64,000 bases of DNA, from assembly GCA_001931875.2 (NCBI GenBank), contig MSJH02000698.1, positions 310,001 to 374,000 on the forward strand, written 5' to 3'. The translations under genes were made by a program, and so were the position numbers. The DNA is from Byssochlamys sp. IMV 00236 (taxonomy: Eukaryota; Ascomycota; Eurotiomycetes; Eurotiales; Thermoascaceae). This document shows positions 22,627 through 33,264 of the stretch, one piece after another. Below the pieces are notes generated by a model that worked only from the letters and a program-made list of their open reading frames with translations, did no database searches and was not told where the DNA came from. The stretch's first letter is position 1. Each line of letters begins with the position of its first letter.

Positions 22627-24419
22627 ACGGTGTGTGGTAATGTGCACGTGTAAATAGTTTAGCTAGCCGTTACATGTCAAATAGCATATCTCATCTCATC
22701 CCAATCACTTCGTCATATAGGACCGCATTCTTTCATGGTACACTTTCGAGTACCCGAAATGATTACAATTAACTGTACACTAGATGACAATGATGGTGGT
22801 ACCGATATCTTTAGCAACACTTGGATGAGAATTTCATGAGCACCTATTTGAAAATGAAAAACGGTTCTATATTCATACATATTCAGGTTCTCTAAGAGAT
22901 TCTGCGGCACGGCTCCTGGATCCCTGTGGCAATATATGTAACAACTAAAGCACACGATTCAACCAGAGTCCAGTTGGTGACGGTGACGAGGAGAAAGGTC
23001 CAGAGGGTAATACTGTCCTGAACATTGGAGAATGCTTGGGGCTAGTATATGGCATCCATAACGTATCAAGCTGCCTGCCACAGATTTTGATGACCCTGGG
23101 AATGGTGCTCGTGTCCCTGCTTTCTGGGAAGAGTGACATAAGTACCACAAACCAAGGATCAGATCTTGTTTGGGTCTTGCGCCTTGGTGGTATATGACAG
23201 CTTCGTAGGCGTGTGTTGTAAAATAGCCCGACGACCACACCTCTGCACCAACAAACGCATACGGGATCCAGGCGGAAGCTGCCCAGCTGAAACCCACAAC
23301 CCCGAAAAGCACGACAGTTCCTATCGAAAAGGAAACAAAGAGCGTACCCAACATTGCAAGTCCAAGATGAAGCTCTTGTGGTAGGACTGCATCTGTGTAT
23401 TTACCCATTGCGTGCCATGTGAATTGGTGGGTATAGTTCTAGCCACCACCATCGCAGACTAAAAAGAGATTATGAGGTGGTATTTCAAGGGCTGCGTACC
23501 AGACAATGAAGCTGATGAACAAGTGCCATTCCTTCCGGTGGTATCAAGACTTCAGGTTCTGGCGGAATATTAACGGTTGTCATATCTGGCTACTACTTGT
23601 TCAACTCACGGTCCCATAGTCTGCTTTAGGTATCTCAAATGATCCTATTAAAAGCGCTGCTAGAGGTGTAACGGGAGGGGACAACCCACGTTGCAAAGAG
23701 GGGCAGGATCTCACTAGTATAGACCATGCTAGGAGGAATCCGGGGAATATCTACTGTAGCGCAGATGCGTCGGGAAATGATAAGTATATCTTACTGGGTT
23801 GAGATATTTGCCGTATGAGGACTTTGTTGCGGAGGATATTGCTCAAGAGCGCACTGAAGAAATTAGTGTACAGCCAAAGAAAGTGCTTCTGTCGCGTGAG
23901 AGGCTGGTCGTCATGCTCGGCCATGCCTATCTCGTTTTCTCGCTATTCTTCCTGTTCGCCCACCCGCTTCTAGAGGCCGCCTTCAATCAATACCTGCACA
24001 GAAGCCTTCCCTAACCCCGATGGTTTCTTATTGCCCCATGGGCACATACTAACTACACCCCAGCGGGGAGTCAGCTTAAGAACGCCAGTATTAGCCCTCG
24101 TGTAAGTCACAACATCACTGGAATTCAGCCCAAGTTGGCAACTGGTTTATGTACTCTGTATCCACAAGTTTAGTCATGGGGCCGGCCTACTGTCGATTAA
24201 CGGTGGTTATACCATGAAAGTGCAAGGCAAATAGTGCTATAAAGAATCTATAGATAAGGATGTTGTTTATAATAGCTTAACTACATGAGAGAAAAAAAAA
24301 AAACTATCTTAAGAGTAGTCCCTATAGATGAAGCAACATTATTGTGTCTCCGTTGAGATACTTCGATTGGTTGACGACTGTTTCATAAAACATAAAAAGG
24401 CCTCTGTAAGCACATTCAA
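22627..24419. other. Gene-poor region holding a transporter relic
   Basis: No intact gene. It contains the scrambled transporter relic listed separately and an isolated 71-residue plus-strand frame at 23799-24014, which has one hydrophobic segment (AYLVFSLFFLFAHPLL) but no recognisable family. A run of twelve or so A residues lies near 24292-24303. Confidence 0.45.
22985..23410. pseudogene. Relic of a GPH/SUT-type sugar transporter with an apparent internal inversion
   Basis: Two neighbouring fragments resemble consecutive parts of fungal sucrose/alpha-glucoside H+ symporters but lie on opposite strands. On the minus strand, 23408 to about 23235 encodes a double hydrophobic segment including GFSWAASAWIPYAFVGAEV, which matches the SWA-x-x-WVPFAL segment of the family. 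On the plus strand, about 22992-23140 encodes an acidic linker and then GIHNVSSCLPQILMTLG, which matches the GIHN-x-x-x-x-PQI segment that should follow directly. In an intact gene both would be on one strand in that order. The surrounding frames are broken and no N- or C-terminal part is visible. The family assignment rests on two short motifs; a chance match of one of them cannot be excluded. Confidence 0.45.
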
Positions 24420-24491
24420 GCGTTGATGGTGTAGCGGTTCGCATACAACTCTTCCAAAGTTGTGATCCGGGTTCGACTCCCGGTCGACGCA
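24420..24491 (+). tRNA. tRNA-Gly (anticodon UCC)
   Basis: 72 bases, no intron. Acceptor arm GCGTTGA pairs with TCGACGC (one G-T wobble) with A as discriminator. The anticodon stem CAACT/AGTTG closes the loop CTTCCAA, placing TCC at positions 34-36, which reads GGA glycine codons. The T arm CCGGG/CCCGG encloses TTCGACT, and the internal polymerase III B box GGTTCGACTCC and an A box (TGGTGTAGCGG) are present. It is an isolated gene in a gene-poor stretch. Confidence 0.95.
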
Positions 24492-25416
24492 TTCAGAGAA
24501 ATTTCTTTTTTGTACATCGCGTACCGATGACAATCTTTTTGTCTCCGGCGTGCAATGTCTTGCAACGTGTGAATTGTATTCAGTCATTTACTTTATCTCC
24601 CATGGAGAGATTTTTTGAGTATTATATTACGATATACTTCGACTCATTTCACGAGCGACTGTCGAGATATAAAGCTATCCCTTTTGTCAACTATATATAG
24701 TTTGCCGTTATATATATTAGATAGCTATTTTTTTTCAGACCAATGTTTTATTAACCTGCCCTTTGCTCGGTTATTTTTAAAGTGCCTTAAGAAGCCGTCG
24801 AACAGTTAACGCAATAGCTACTATCCCCCCCTGAATCCATCACTGTTCATTAATTTCCAATTATTGCATCGTTTTATCGTATACAGTCGTCACCTCGCAG
24901 CAACTGCGCATATACCCAATACCGAAGCAACCACATGAGCGAGAAGCTCATGAAGGATATGTTCGCAGCACCGATATTGCAACGGAAATTGAAACCAAAA
25001 ATGATATCATATAATTTTTACCGTATTTTCGTGCCTTTCCGTAGCGAATAGAGGTGCCTAATGATTTACTCCATGGCACCTGTAACTCTATCCCATGTTA
25101 TGCCTATTCGGGACATCACGGATCTGGACATGAACGGAAGCAGTATCCAGTTAACATGGTAACTATAGACATCGAAGCTCACCTAACGTACTGGGGAATA
25201 GTATTGGAGACCTCTAGGATGTATATTAGAGCTGTTGGTTTTGTCTCTTCGAGGAGAGAATTATCCCTCTGCCATCAATCCTCCATTCAATCTCACTGCG
25301 CATAGCTGCATTCACTACATAGCATCTGCATATCTTGCTACAAGATCTCTCATCATTGCATCTGCATATCTCCTATTTCAAGGAACGACACCGTATTCAT
25401 AGACTGCATTAACATC
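24492..25416. other. AT-rich intergenic region
   Basis: No gene seen. The first 300 bases are AT-rich with T runs downstream of the tRNA, fitting polymerase III termination. Around 25320-25380 the phrase GCATCTGCATATCT occurs twice about 40 bases apart. Confidence 0.4.
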
Positions 25417-25983
25417 ATGATGCATCAAAATAATATTGAATCTCCTTTTGCCGGCTTTAGAGCATACTCTCCCAGCCCTGAACGCGACCCGAGAAACAAT
25501 ATCAAAAACAACTGCTGGCTCAAAGCGATACCGCCAAAGGCTAATACCGACTCGATCGGTTCCAAAGGCTGCAGAAAGTGCAACTACTGTTACCCACCAG
25601 GAACTGGAGCCGGTAACCTGAATATACAGTCGGGAAGTCTTAACCCCCCAGCAGTTCGTACTGCATCGGGCTATCAGACAGGGACTGGTATGGCCACGCC
25701 AAAGCCAAGACCTCACAACCTCGCTCCAACTAATATTGGACGGACGCTCGAACAATGGGAGCTCGAATCCACTGTTTCAGATTCCTCTCACTGCGACGAT
25801 GATGACGACGATGACGATGACCGAGTCTGGTCCTCCGACTGTCTCCTCGAGTTAATACGTCGACACTTTTCTGAGACCTACGGGATCCTCTACAATGCAA
25901 ACTTCGAGCGTGAATCAATTGAAGTTAAGCTAGACGTCATGCGCGAATGTATGGAGCGTATGAACATAAATGGATATGCGTGA
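25417..25983 (+). CDS. Hypothetical 188-residue protein with an Asp run
   Basis: Open frame without introns. I do not recognise it. It is rich in Asn, Ser and Pro at the N-terminus, has a small cysteine cluster (GCRKCNYC) near residue 53, then a run of nine Asp residues encoded by GAT/GAC repeats, and a charged helical C-terminus (LLELIRRHFSETYG ... DVMRECMERM). No signal peptide or membrane segment. A weaker overlapping frame lies on the other strand. It may be a lineage-specific gene or noncoding. Confidence 0.35.
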   Translation: MMHQNNIESPFAGFRAYSPSPERDPRNNIKNNCWLKAIPPKANTDSIGSKGCRKCNYCYPPGTGAGNLNIQSGSLNPPAVRTASGYQTGTGMATPKPRPHNLAPTNIGRTLEQWELESTVSDSSHCDDDDDDDDDRVWSSDCLLELIRRHFSETYGILYNANFERESIEVKLDVMRECMERMNINGYA

Positions 25984-26516
25984 CGCATGGACGACAAGTT
26001 ATATTTCGACTCGTCCTCGAAGTCATCTTTTGGATGCCATTCGGAGGTATCTAATATTCGTGGTCCGTCTATGGCACTTTGCACCTTGGATCTGATATGA
26101 TAGACGTCTAGAGGTTCATTCTCGGTGTCTTCGTGCGATATGGGTATCGGTGTCTTGGTTTTCTTTTTCGTGAATTTCAACTACATTGTTGTCAGTTTTT
26201 CCTTATTCGCGTGCGATTTTATGGTTTAGAGTCGTATGCAGTAAACTCATATAATTGTATAATTAATAGAATGAATATTTAATTCTGATTTATTGGCCTG
26301 GTGAAAATAACAGGATTCGACTTTTCTAGGATATAGAAAGTTGCGGGCATTGCTCGTCTCACTTACCCCAGAAGATCCGGTGCTAATACTTAGCAGACTA
26401 TCTCGGCAAAGCTTCCTGGTTGAATGCCCGCCTGAAGCCAACATGATCAACTCCGCGGTTTAGGCCGTGATCGCAGTCAACTAAACAATAGGGGAAACGA
26501 ATTAACAAACATCAAC
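25984..26516. other. Intergenic region upstream of epsilon-COP
   Basis: No gene seen. AT-rich between about 26160 and 26300; the promoter of the coatomer gene is expected in the last 200 bases. Confidence 0.45.
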
Positions 26517-27747
26517 ATGGATCCATTCTCAGCGGAGGGAGGTAAGTCGTATAGCATACTCTTGCCTGTCATCTCGATACTGTTGTGAATTGCGCGCTCA
26601 CCATAACGGCAATTGCGCACCTACAGAACTCCTTAACATCTACAATGCCTTCCACCAGGGCCAATACCAGGAAGTGATCGACTTCGAGACCGCTGCCCTA
26701 TCCTCGGAGAACCAATTGTCGGCACGTGTGTTTAAGCTTCGCGCGAAGATTGCTCTGAACCAGACCGAAGAAGTGCTCGCAGATGTTGAGGGAGAAGAGG
26801 ACACGCCTGAGCTTGCGGCAGTCAAGGCGCTGGCGCAGCAGGCGGCAGGAGACACCGAATCGGCCCTGACTCTGGCGCAGGAACTGGTCCAGAAGGATCC
26901 TGAGAATGGAACCATCCAGGTCCTAGCTGGAACTGTCCTGCAAGCCCAGGGACACAGTGAGGAAGCGTTGGCGCTGCTGTCAAAGCATCAGGGTAACCTC
27001 GAAGCGTGAGTCCCCTCCATGCATCCCGACGAGATCCCCCCAGGAGCTCATCTGTCCTATTTGTGACACTGCGGAACTGTACTGATTGCTCTTCTCTACC
27101 TGTAGTGTCGCACTTATCGTTCAGATCCACCTACAACAGAACCGTGCCGACCTTGCCTTGAAGGAAGTGCAAGCCGCGAAGCGCTGGGCGCAGGATTCGC
27201 TTGTCTTCAACTTGGCCGAGTCCTGGGTGGGAATGAGAATTGTATGTGTTAAATGTATTCTCTGCTTTCAGCCACAAGGAACCCGAACTGACTCTATTCT
27301 TTTGACACAGGGTGGTGACAAATACCAATCTGCATTCTACGTTTACGAAGAGCTCGCCTCTGCGCCTAGCACGTCTTCCGCTATGTCTATCGTCGGCCAA
27401 GCTGTTGCTGAGCTGCACCTTGGTCGCCTTCCTGAAGCGGAGGCTGCGCTGTCTGCTGCGATTCAGAAATACCCCGATGACGCCCAGTTGATTGCGAACA
27501 CCATCGTCCTGAACGTCCTGAGTGGAAAGGATACCACGGAGCTCACCTCGTACGTATATCCAGATTCCCCCTCTGGGATAGTTTACACCTTCGCTGCATT
27601 TCCTCGCAACTTAGCTAACAGCTATTACGCTTGTCTAGACGTCTACAGCAGGTCCAACCCTCGCATGGCCTTCTCACCGACCTAGAAGAGAAGAGTGCAT
27701 TCTTTGATACGGCAGCGGCGAAATATGCTCCTAAAGTCTCCTCATAA
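26517..27747 (+). CDS. sec28: Coatomer subunit epsilon
   Basis: Five exons: 26517-26541, 26627-27005, 27106-27241, 27311-27549, 27639-27747, 295 residues. It is the epsilon subunit of the COPI coat, which stabilises alpha-COP and works in Golgi-to-ER retrograde transport. After a short MDPFSAEGELLNIYNAFHQGQY start the protein is all tetratricopeptide-type helices: FHQGQYQEVID, a segment ending QVLAGTVLQAQGHSEEAL, LVFNLAESWVG, and GDKYQSAFYVYEELA, followed by LGRLPEAEAALSAAIQK. The last exon completes the conserved tail QVQPSHGLLTDLEEKSAFFD. The first coding exon is only 25 bases. Length matches fungal and animal epsilon-COP (about 290-310). Confidence 0.93.
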
Positions 27748-28160
27748 TAGTCGCTTAAAATGTCTTGTCTTGTTGAACTATCCGGGCGCTTTATGTAATG
27801 AATCGATATGATAGACTGAATATTGAACTGCAGATTTCTGTAGACCATCCTATCAGAGATCAGAGAGATGGAGTAGCCGGTGTAATTCTCATCCAACAAA
27901 TTATATTGGCCACGGTTGCGTGAAAAGACATATTTAAAATAAACGTGTCTACTATCCATAACGCAGCGAATGGTAAATGAAAGTGCTCTACCTTTGATAG
28001 GATCAGATGCCCTTTGATTTCTAAATCCGGGAATTATTATCATCGTCGCTAATATCGTCGTCAGAGTGAAGATATGCAGTTTCTTTTCCGCTGCACGGAA
28101 TCTCCTACCTAGATTGCCGTTGCATAGGTTAGGCAGACATTCGAAAGGAGTTCAAATGGT
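27748..28160. other. Convergent intergenic region
   Basis: Between the 3' ends of epsilon-COP and phosphomannose isomerase. No gene seen; AT-rich 3' untranslated sequence is likely. Confidence 0.5.
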
Positions 28161-29778
28161 TCAGTGTCCGGTTACCGGGTCTTCCTTTCCAGTAAGCTCG
28201 CAGAAAGCCTTGAACGTAGTGAAGACATCGTCATCGCCTTCTCCGCTGCCCGTATTCTCAATGATGCATTCTGCATCTGCTCCTACAAAGAAGACATGGC
28301 CTTCCTTGATCTCTTCTGTCTTTGGGCCCACAGATATCTTGCCCTTTCCTTTAGTACAGATAAATATACTCGGGCCAGGAATCGGATCGAACGTCGCCTT
28401 TGCTCCCGCCCTGTTCAGATCTGTCTTCACAACACTGAACTCCTCAATTGGAGGGTCATACAGTATTGCGGTAGAAGAGCTGGTGTAAGAGACCGTGTTC
28501 AATGTCGCATATGGATAGTCCGTTGGATGCATCTTCTGCTCTTCAATTGGAGCATAAGAATATGTCAACATCTTTGTCAAGGTATCGACATCCTTGAACT
28601 TAGGTGTAAAACCAGCACGGACGACATTATCAGAAGCTGCCATACATTCGATAATATCGCCGGAAATGTATGCGTGAATATCATCTGCCTTAAGAAACAT
28701 CGCCTCACCAGGAGACAGCTTGACGTAATTGAGGAAGAAGAGAACGAACAGACCGATGTCGTTCGGAAACTGTTCGTTGAGACGGATCACGAGCTCGGCC
28801 AGTTCTCTCGGACTTGGTGTGATTTCCTGATCTTTACCGCCAGTAGCGAATGTAGCGGGCGAGTTCTCCGCCGCAGCTACAAGATCTTTTGTGGCAGTCT
28901 CTATGCTTTCCCGAGAGGACTGCATGAGTGACGTGAAAACCGCACGCAGAGCGTCTCTATTCTTCTTGACGACCGCCTCATCTTCAGAGTCTTCTGAGCC
29001 CTTCACAGTTTCCTCGAAGTCACTTGCCGCCTGCTGACCAACTAGATTTCGAAGTGGGTCGACAGCTTTGAGGAAATGCACAATCTGGGACAATGGTCGA
29101 AAGCCGCAAAGTCCTTCAAATGGTGTGATGGCAATCGTCATCTCAGGTTTGTGGTTATCATCTGCAAACCGTGATTTGTCAGAGTCTGGGCGTGAGTCCA
29201 ATTCTCTCAGCTAGGCTCACCAGGATAGTTTCGAGGATCCTTTGCATGTAATTGCTCCGCAAGTTTCTTGTTTGGATGCGCCTGGATACTGAGGGCTTTT
29301 CTAATCGACAGCACCTTGAAAAGAAAAGGAAGTTTCCCCCCGTATCTCTCGGTGATTTCAGTAGACATCAATGCATGGTTATCTTGAACAAGGTCCAGCA
29401 ATGTTCGTTGGGTCTCGAGGTCTTTCGAAGGGAGAGAAGGGTGCGTGCCCATCCATAACTAGTAGATGATGATGATGTAAGTCACTCGACCGTATTTATG
29501 CAGTATACGGAACAACTAACTTCAGCATATGGCTTCTCAGCCTCTATAGAGAAGTCTGAAGGTGCTGTGGTCGCTGCATACTTGGCCGCCGCCGATTCCT
29601 GGCCCAGCTTGCCTATGTTGACGTTCAGTGCGGGGTTAGAAATAAACAGATTCCTAACGGCAGCGTACCCCAATCGTAACTATTGACACCTAAGTGGAGT
29701 CAGTAATATATCCCGAGAGCTATCCTAAGTGTATATAATAGACATACCGCACTGGAGACGAAGTAATGGTATCTGCAT
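28161..29778 (-). CDS. manA: Mannose-6-phosphate isomerase, type I
   Basis: Five exons on the minus strand: 29778-29748, 29689-29669, 29612-29521, 29458-29221, 29161-28161, 460 residues. The enzyme interconverts fructose-6-phosphate and mannose-6-phosphate, supplying GDP-mannose for glycoproteins and cell wall mannan; it needs zinc. Seen: [13 protein letters not shown] assembled over exons 1-3, [12 protein letters not shown] over the exon 3/4 junction, the signature [15 protein letters not shown], then [21 protein letters not shown], and [33 protein letters not shown], all hallmarks of type I PMI. Exons 1 and 2 are just 31 and 21 bases, so the start would be missed by an open-frame scan. A Ser/Glu-rich insert near residue 190 is typical of fungal forms. 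Confidence 0.93.
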
Positions 29779-30595
29779 CTTGGCAAGGCACTGAGGCGAC
29801 CACGGCGGTCACCTTTGTAAAACAATGAGGGGGGGAAGAGCAAATCAAGAGAATGAGAATATGGTAGTATTGGTTTATAGGGAAACCAGAGAGATCTGAA
29901 GCCCTTCGATAGACCTTGCTTCAAAGCTATAATAATTCTTCCGGGCGCAGTTCTCGTATCTTATAGACTATCGAGCAGTCCCGACCTCGAGCTCCTTTCC
30001 CCGCCATCATTCCTGCATGTCCGCATCCGTCCCGTGACTGCTAAGCCCTCAGCCCTACAGAATGCCCGATTGGGGCAGCTATCAGTGGTTAGCGGCCAGT
30101 TGGAACGGCTAACAGTTTGCCCCTTGCGGCTAGGTATCCCTGGTTGCGGGTGGCCAAAACCTACCACCTGCACGGGCATAGACAGCCCGTTACAGCGCCC
30201 CTTTTCTCTTTCTCTAATTAGTTCATTTCATCCTGATATTACTTCACCGCCTTCCGCTTTTGTCTAATCAGGTGACTTTACTGCTCTGAGGGTGCCTTTC
30301 CTACGGCGGCGTAGCCAAAGCCATAAGATCCCTGGTACTACGCGTAAGGGGCGGTATCTAAGGGGCAGTAAGCCTAGTTAGAAATGGTGGCTTTAGGGGG
30401 GAGTTCTGAATATTTTTACCGACACCGCAAGAGCACAAATTAGGGGGTCCGTGTTAGTGCAGTGAGCAGTCTCGTGTTTCTCTTTTCCTCTGGGACAAGC
30501 CCTAATAATGTCTCAAGGAGGTGCTGCACGAAAGCTCCTGCATATTTCATTGGTTAGCGGGAGCTGAAATGGTAGAACGGACATAGGTCAGACTA
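29779..30595. other. Intergenic region upstream of phosphomannose isomerase
   Basis: No gene seen. An imperfect hairpin lies at 30088-30113 (GTTAGC pairing with GCTAAC). GC-rich blocks with repeated AAGGGGC words occur around 30340-30370; they might be a decayed mobile element but show no terminal repeats or coding remnants. Confidence 0.4.
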
Positions 30596-32082
30596 TTATT
30601 TATGTAGTTCTGATTGCAACCACTCATCCTCTTCGAGTTCCTTAGCAGAGCTTCGTTTTCCCGGCTCCCACTGTAGCATCTTTCGTACGAGGCAGAGAAA
30701 CTTCTCCTTTTCCTGTCCCTCGAAAGTGGTTTCCCTCTCTTCGAGCGGAGTGTGTTCTTGTACTGGAATTCCAGCGCAGAAGTTACCTAGAAAGTCAGAC
30801 ATAATGAGTAAATACCCGCCTTGAATAATAAGACGGCAGTTTGACTTACCTTCCTTTGAAAAGAATTTTCGGGTCAGATTCCCTCGTGCAAGAAGAGTAG
30901 GCGGCGGCAGTCCGAGAAGACATATCATTTCGGCGAGGTGCGCTCGACTCCGGTAGGTCTGAAATTCTGGGTCCTGGCCAGTGAACAAGGATTCGCCTTC
31001 AAAAATGTCCCAAATCTGCGACGTAAGTTTTAGGAACGTTTGCACCCCTATTATGGGACGTCTTACCATGCATCCTACATTCCATATATCAACGCTGTAT
31101 GTCCATGGAACTTCCAAAATTACCTCCGGTGCTCGATAGATATTAGGTTGAATATCTTCCGAGTGCTTCTCGTCTCCGAGTACGGCTGAGCCAAAGTCGC
31201 ATAGGACTGGAGCACCCAATTTCTTAGGCATTCCAAGTTTCCGGGAAACGTAAATTGTCCTTCCGTCTAGCTCTTTCCTAGGACAGGGGTCCCGAAGCTC
31301 ATTCTCTTCAAAATCACTAAAAACCGAATCATCGGAGATGCCAAACATAATATTGTCGGCCTTAATGTCTGGTGGCATTCCCAAGTAAATAACAGAAGCA
31401 GAAGGCGGAATAGGAGCTCAGACCAGTATGTATAATCTTGCATTCTGTATGTAGGTAGTCCAGTGCCAAAAACAGACGGTGAAGCACAACAACCAGAACT
31501 GGTGTAGGCAGTCTCCGTATTGGGTTGCGAAAGAGAAAAGCCAACACACTCTCCCATAGGGGAGGATGCACGAGGCATCGATGTTTGTCTTCAGGTCCAT
31601 CAACATCAAACGAGTCGAGCAACGATCTGACATATTTATGACCTGCATGTTTTTGTGAGGCTCCTCCCATGCGTTTGTATATGTTGAGCTCGTCATCCAG
31701 TTGCTTCCCCAATGATGCAGATTTGATGAATATCTTGAGGGTAACATAACGACGGCAGCTGTACTTTCAGTTAGCGAACGAGTAGAGAACGAGTAGAGGC
31801 AAGATAATCATAAACATATATTCCATGGGCATCTCACTCCATATCCCGTGCAAGCCACGCAGTTGAGCTAGCTCCAAATCCTAGCTTTCCCACTACTTGA
31901 TATCGGCTCTTAAGGATTTCTCCTATTTTAGTAGGGTAATACCGGGCAGCAACATAACCTGGGATGGTCTCCTCTTCAATTGCCTGGCTTGCAGGTATCC
32001 GGACGAAGTTCGGGTTTGAGAAGTTACTTGGTGTCCATCTTCGTCCGAGCAAGGGTAAGGACCGTAGAAGAGACGTCATCAT
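30596..32082 (-). CDS. SRPK-like serine/threonine protein kinase
   Basis: Five exons on the minus strand: 32082-31838, 31758-31424, 31368-31067, 31015-30850, 30786-30596, 412 residues. The fold is complete: glycine loop KLGFGASSTAW, ATP-binding Lys in YVTLKIFI (about residue 90), catalytic loop HTDIKADNIMF, DFG in LCDFGSAV, APE in YRAPEVILEVPW, and DIWNVGCM. The large gap between lobes and the N-terminal YYPTKIGEILKSRYQVVGKLG block are typical of the SRPK family, which phosphorylates Arg/Ser-rich splicing factors; fungi carry many divergent copies of unknown target. The N-terminal 30 residues (SLLRSLPLLGRRW) look like a possible mitochondrial presequence, common in this fungal subgroup. The catalytic residues suggest an active enzyme. 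Confidence 0.85.
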
Positions 32083-33264
32083 TTCTGAGACGAAGGTAAG
32101 CAGGCTTATTGCAGGACTATGGAAAAACTCAGATCATTGGTGAAGACAGTGTGGAATGCTGGGAATATCGAGACAACTTGAGTACGTTTGTGCACTGCAT
32201 AGTGATCACCTGATCTGCTGATCTGCTGATCTGTCTTTTATCCCCGTCCCTTTGAAAGCTAGGGTACCATCAAGAAGGGCGAGTATTCAACATCTTCCAC
32301 GCGGAGGGCTTGAGCAGACGCTATGCCCAGTCATGAGCCTGCCGCCTGGGACAAGTTTGGATTCGCCAGCGTGAAGAGAGACATAGTTATGCGAAGTTCA
32401 GATCATAAGCAATAATATATTAACATACTATTGAGTGACACTAGCCCGTAACACGCCCGTGAAATACATTGAGAAAGTCTACGGTGATGTTCAATAGTCA
32501 GTATCATGCCTCAGGCTTGTATTGTATTTTGTTAGCACCCTGGCAGAAAATCAAGGTAATAGGAGCTGATAACCGTAGCATTGTGGTAGTTACTGATTCT
32601 GATTTGAGAGACCGGCTTACCAACCCATACCAATTCCTGGCACCTTGTCTCTATTTCCGAAAGCCCCTTCGTATTATACAGCTCCTCCTGTTATTCATGG
32701 CCCCTTGTAGCTACCTTAATTGTGGAACGTGTGCATGAGAAGGTAACACGATCATGTTGTTTTGTTGATTTCGAAAAAGGCATATGGAAATGACTGTTTT
32801 TCTTTAAGCTTAGGTATAGTAGTAGTGGCGATTTGGAGCTGACACGAACATCGGTTTGGCCGCAAGGGACAAACCGTCCGCCGTAGAAACGCCCAGCGCG
32901 CCCGGAACCCCAGTACGTACTACTTAGCTTACCCACTCCGGAATATCGAGTTGTCGGTCACGTCCCCTGCAGCTAAGATCATCACGAACCCCAGATTAAA
33001 CGAAAGCCGGCCGGTTACTATCTCAGCTTCAAAGGTTCTTTTCCGCAGACAGAATCGCGCCTGTTAATCGCAGTTTCTCCCGCTAATTTCTACCTCATTA
33101 CTGGTTGTCTAATGAGCATTGCGGCGCGAGGGACGCGCCGTAATTGACCGGAGGACTTCACTGTTTCCAGGTGGGACGTGGTTCCCAGAGAGACAGGCGT
33201 CAGACGCATAATAATCAGCATCGGTGGCAAGAGGGGGTTCTGTTGAACAATCTAGCTAGACGAA
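32083..33264. other. Divergent intergenic region between SRPK-like kinase and sgf29
   Basis: 1.2 kb with no supportable gene; must hold both promoters. Contains the 8-base tandem repeat listed separately. Frames at 32469-32738 (+) and 32691-32936 (-) have no recognisable content. Confidence 0.45.
32210..32233. repeat. Three tandem copies of CTGATCTG
   Basis: Perfect 8-base unit repeated three times, about 130 bases upstream of the kinase start codon. Confidence 0.7.

Noticed and set aside
28164..28931. 255-residue plus-strand frame
   Set aside because: Antisense of the phosphomannose isomerase last exon.
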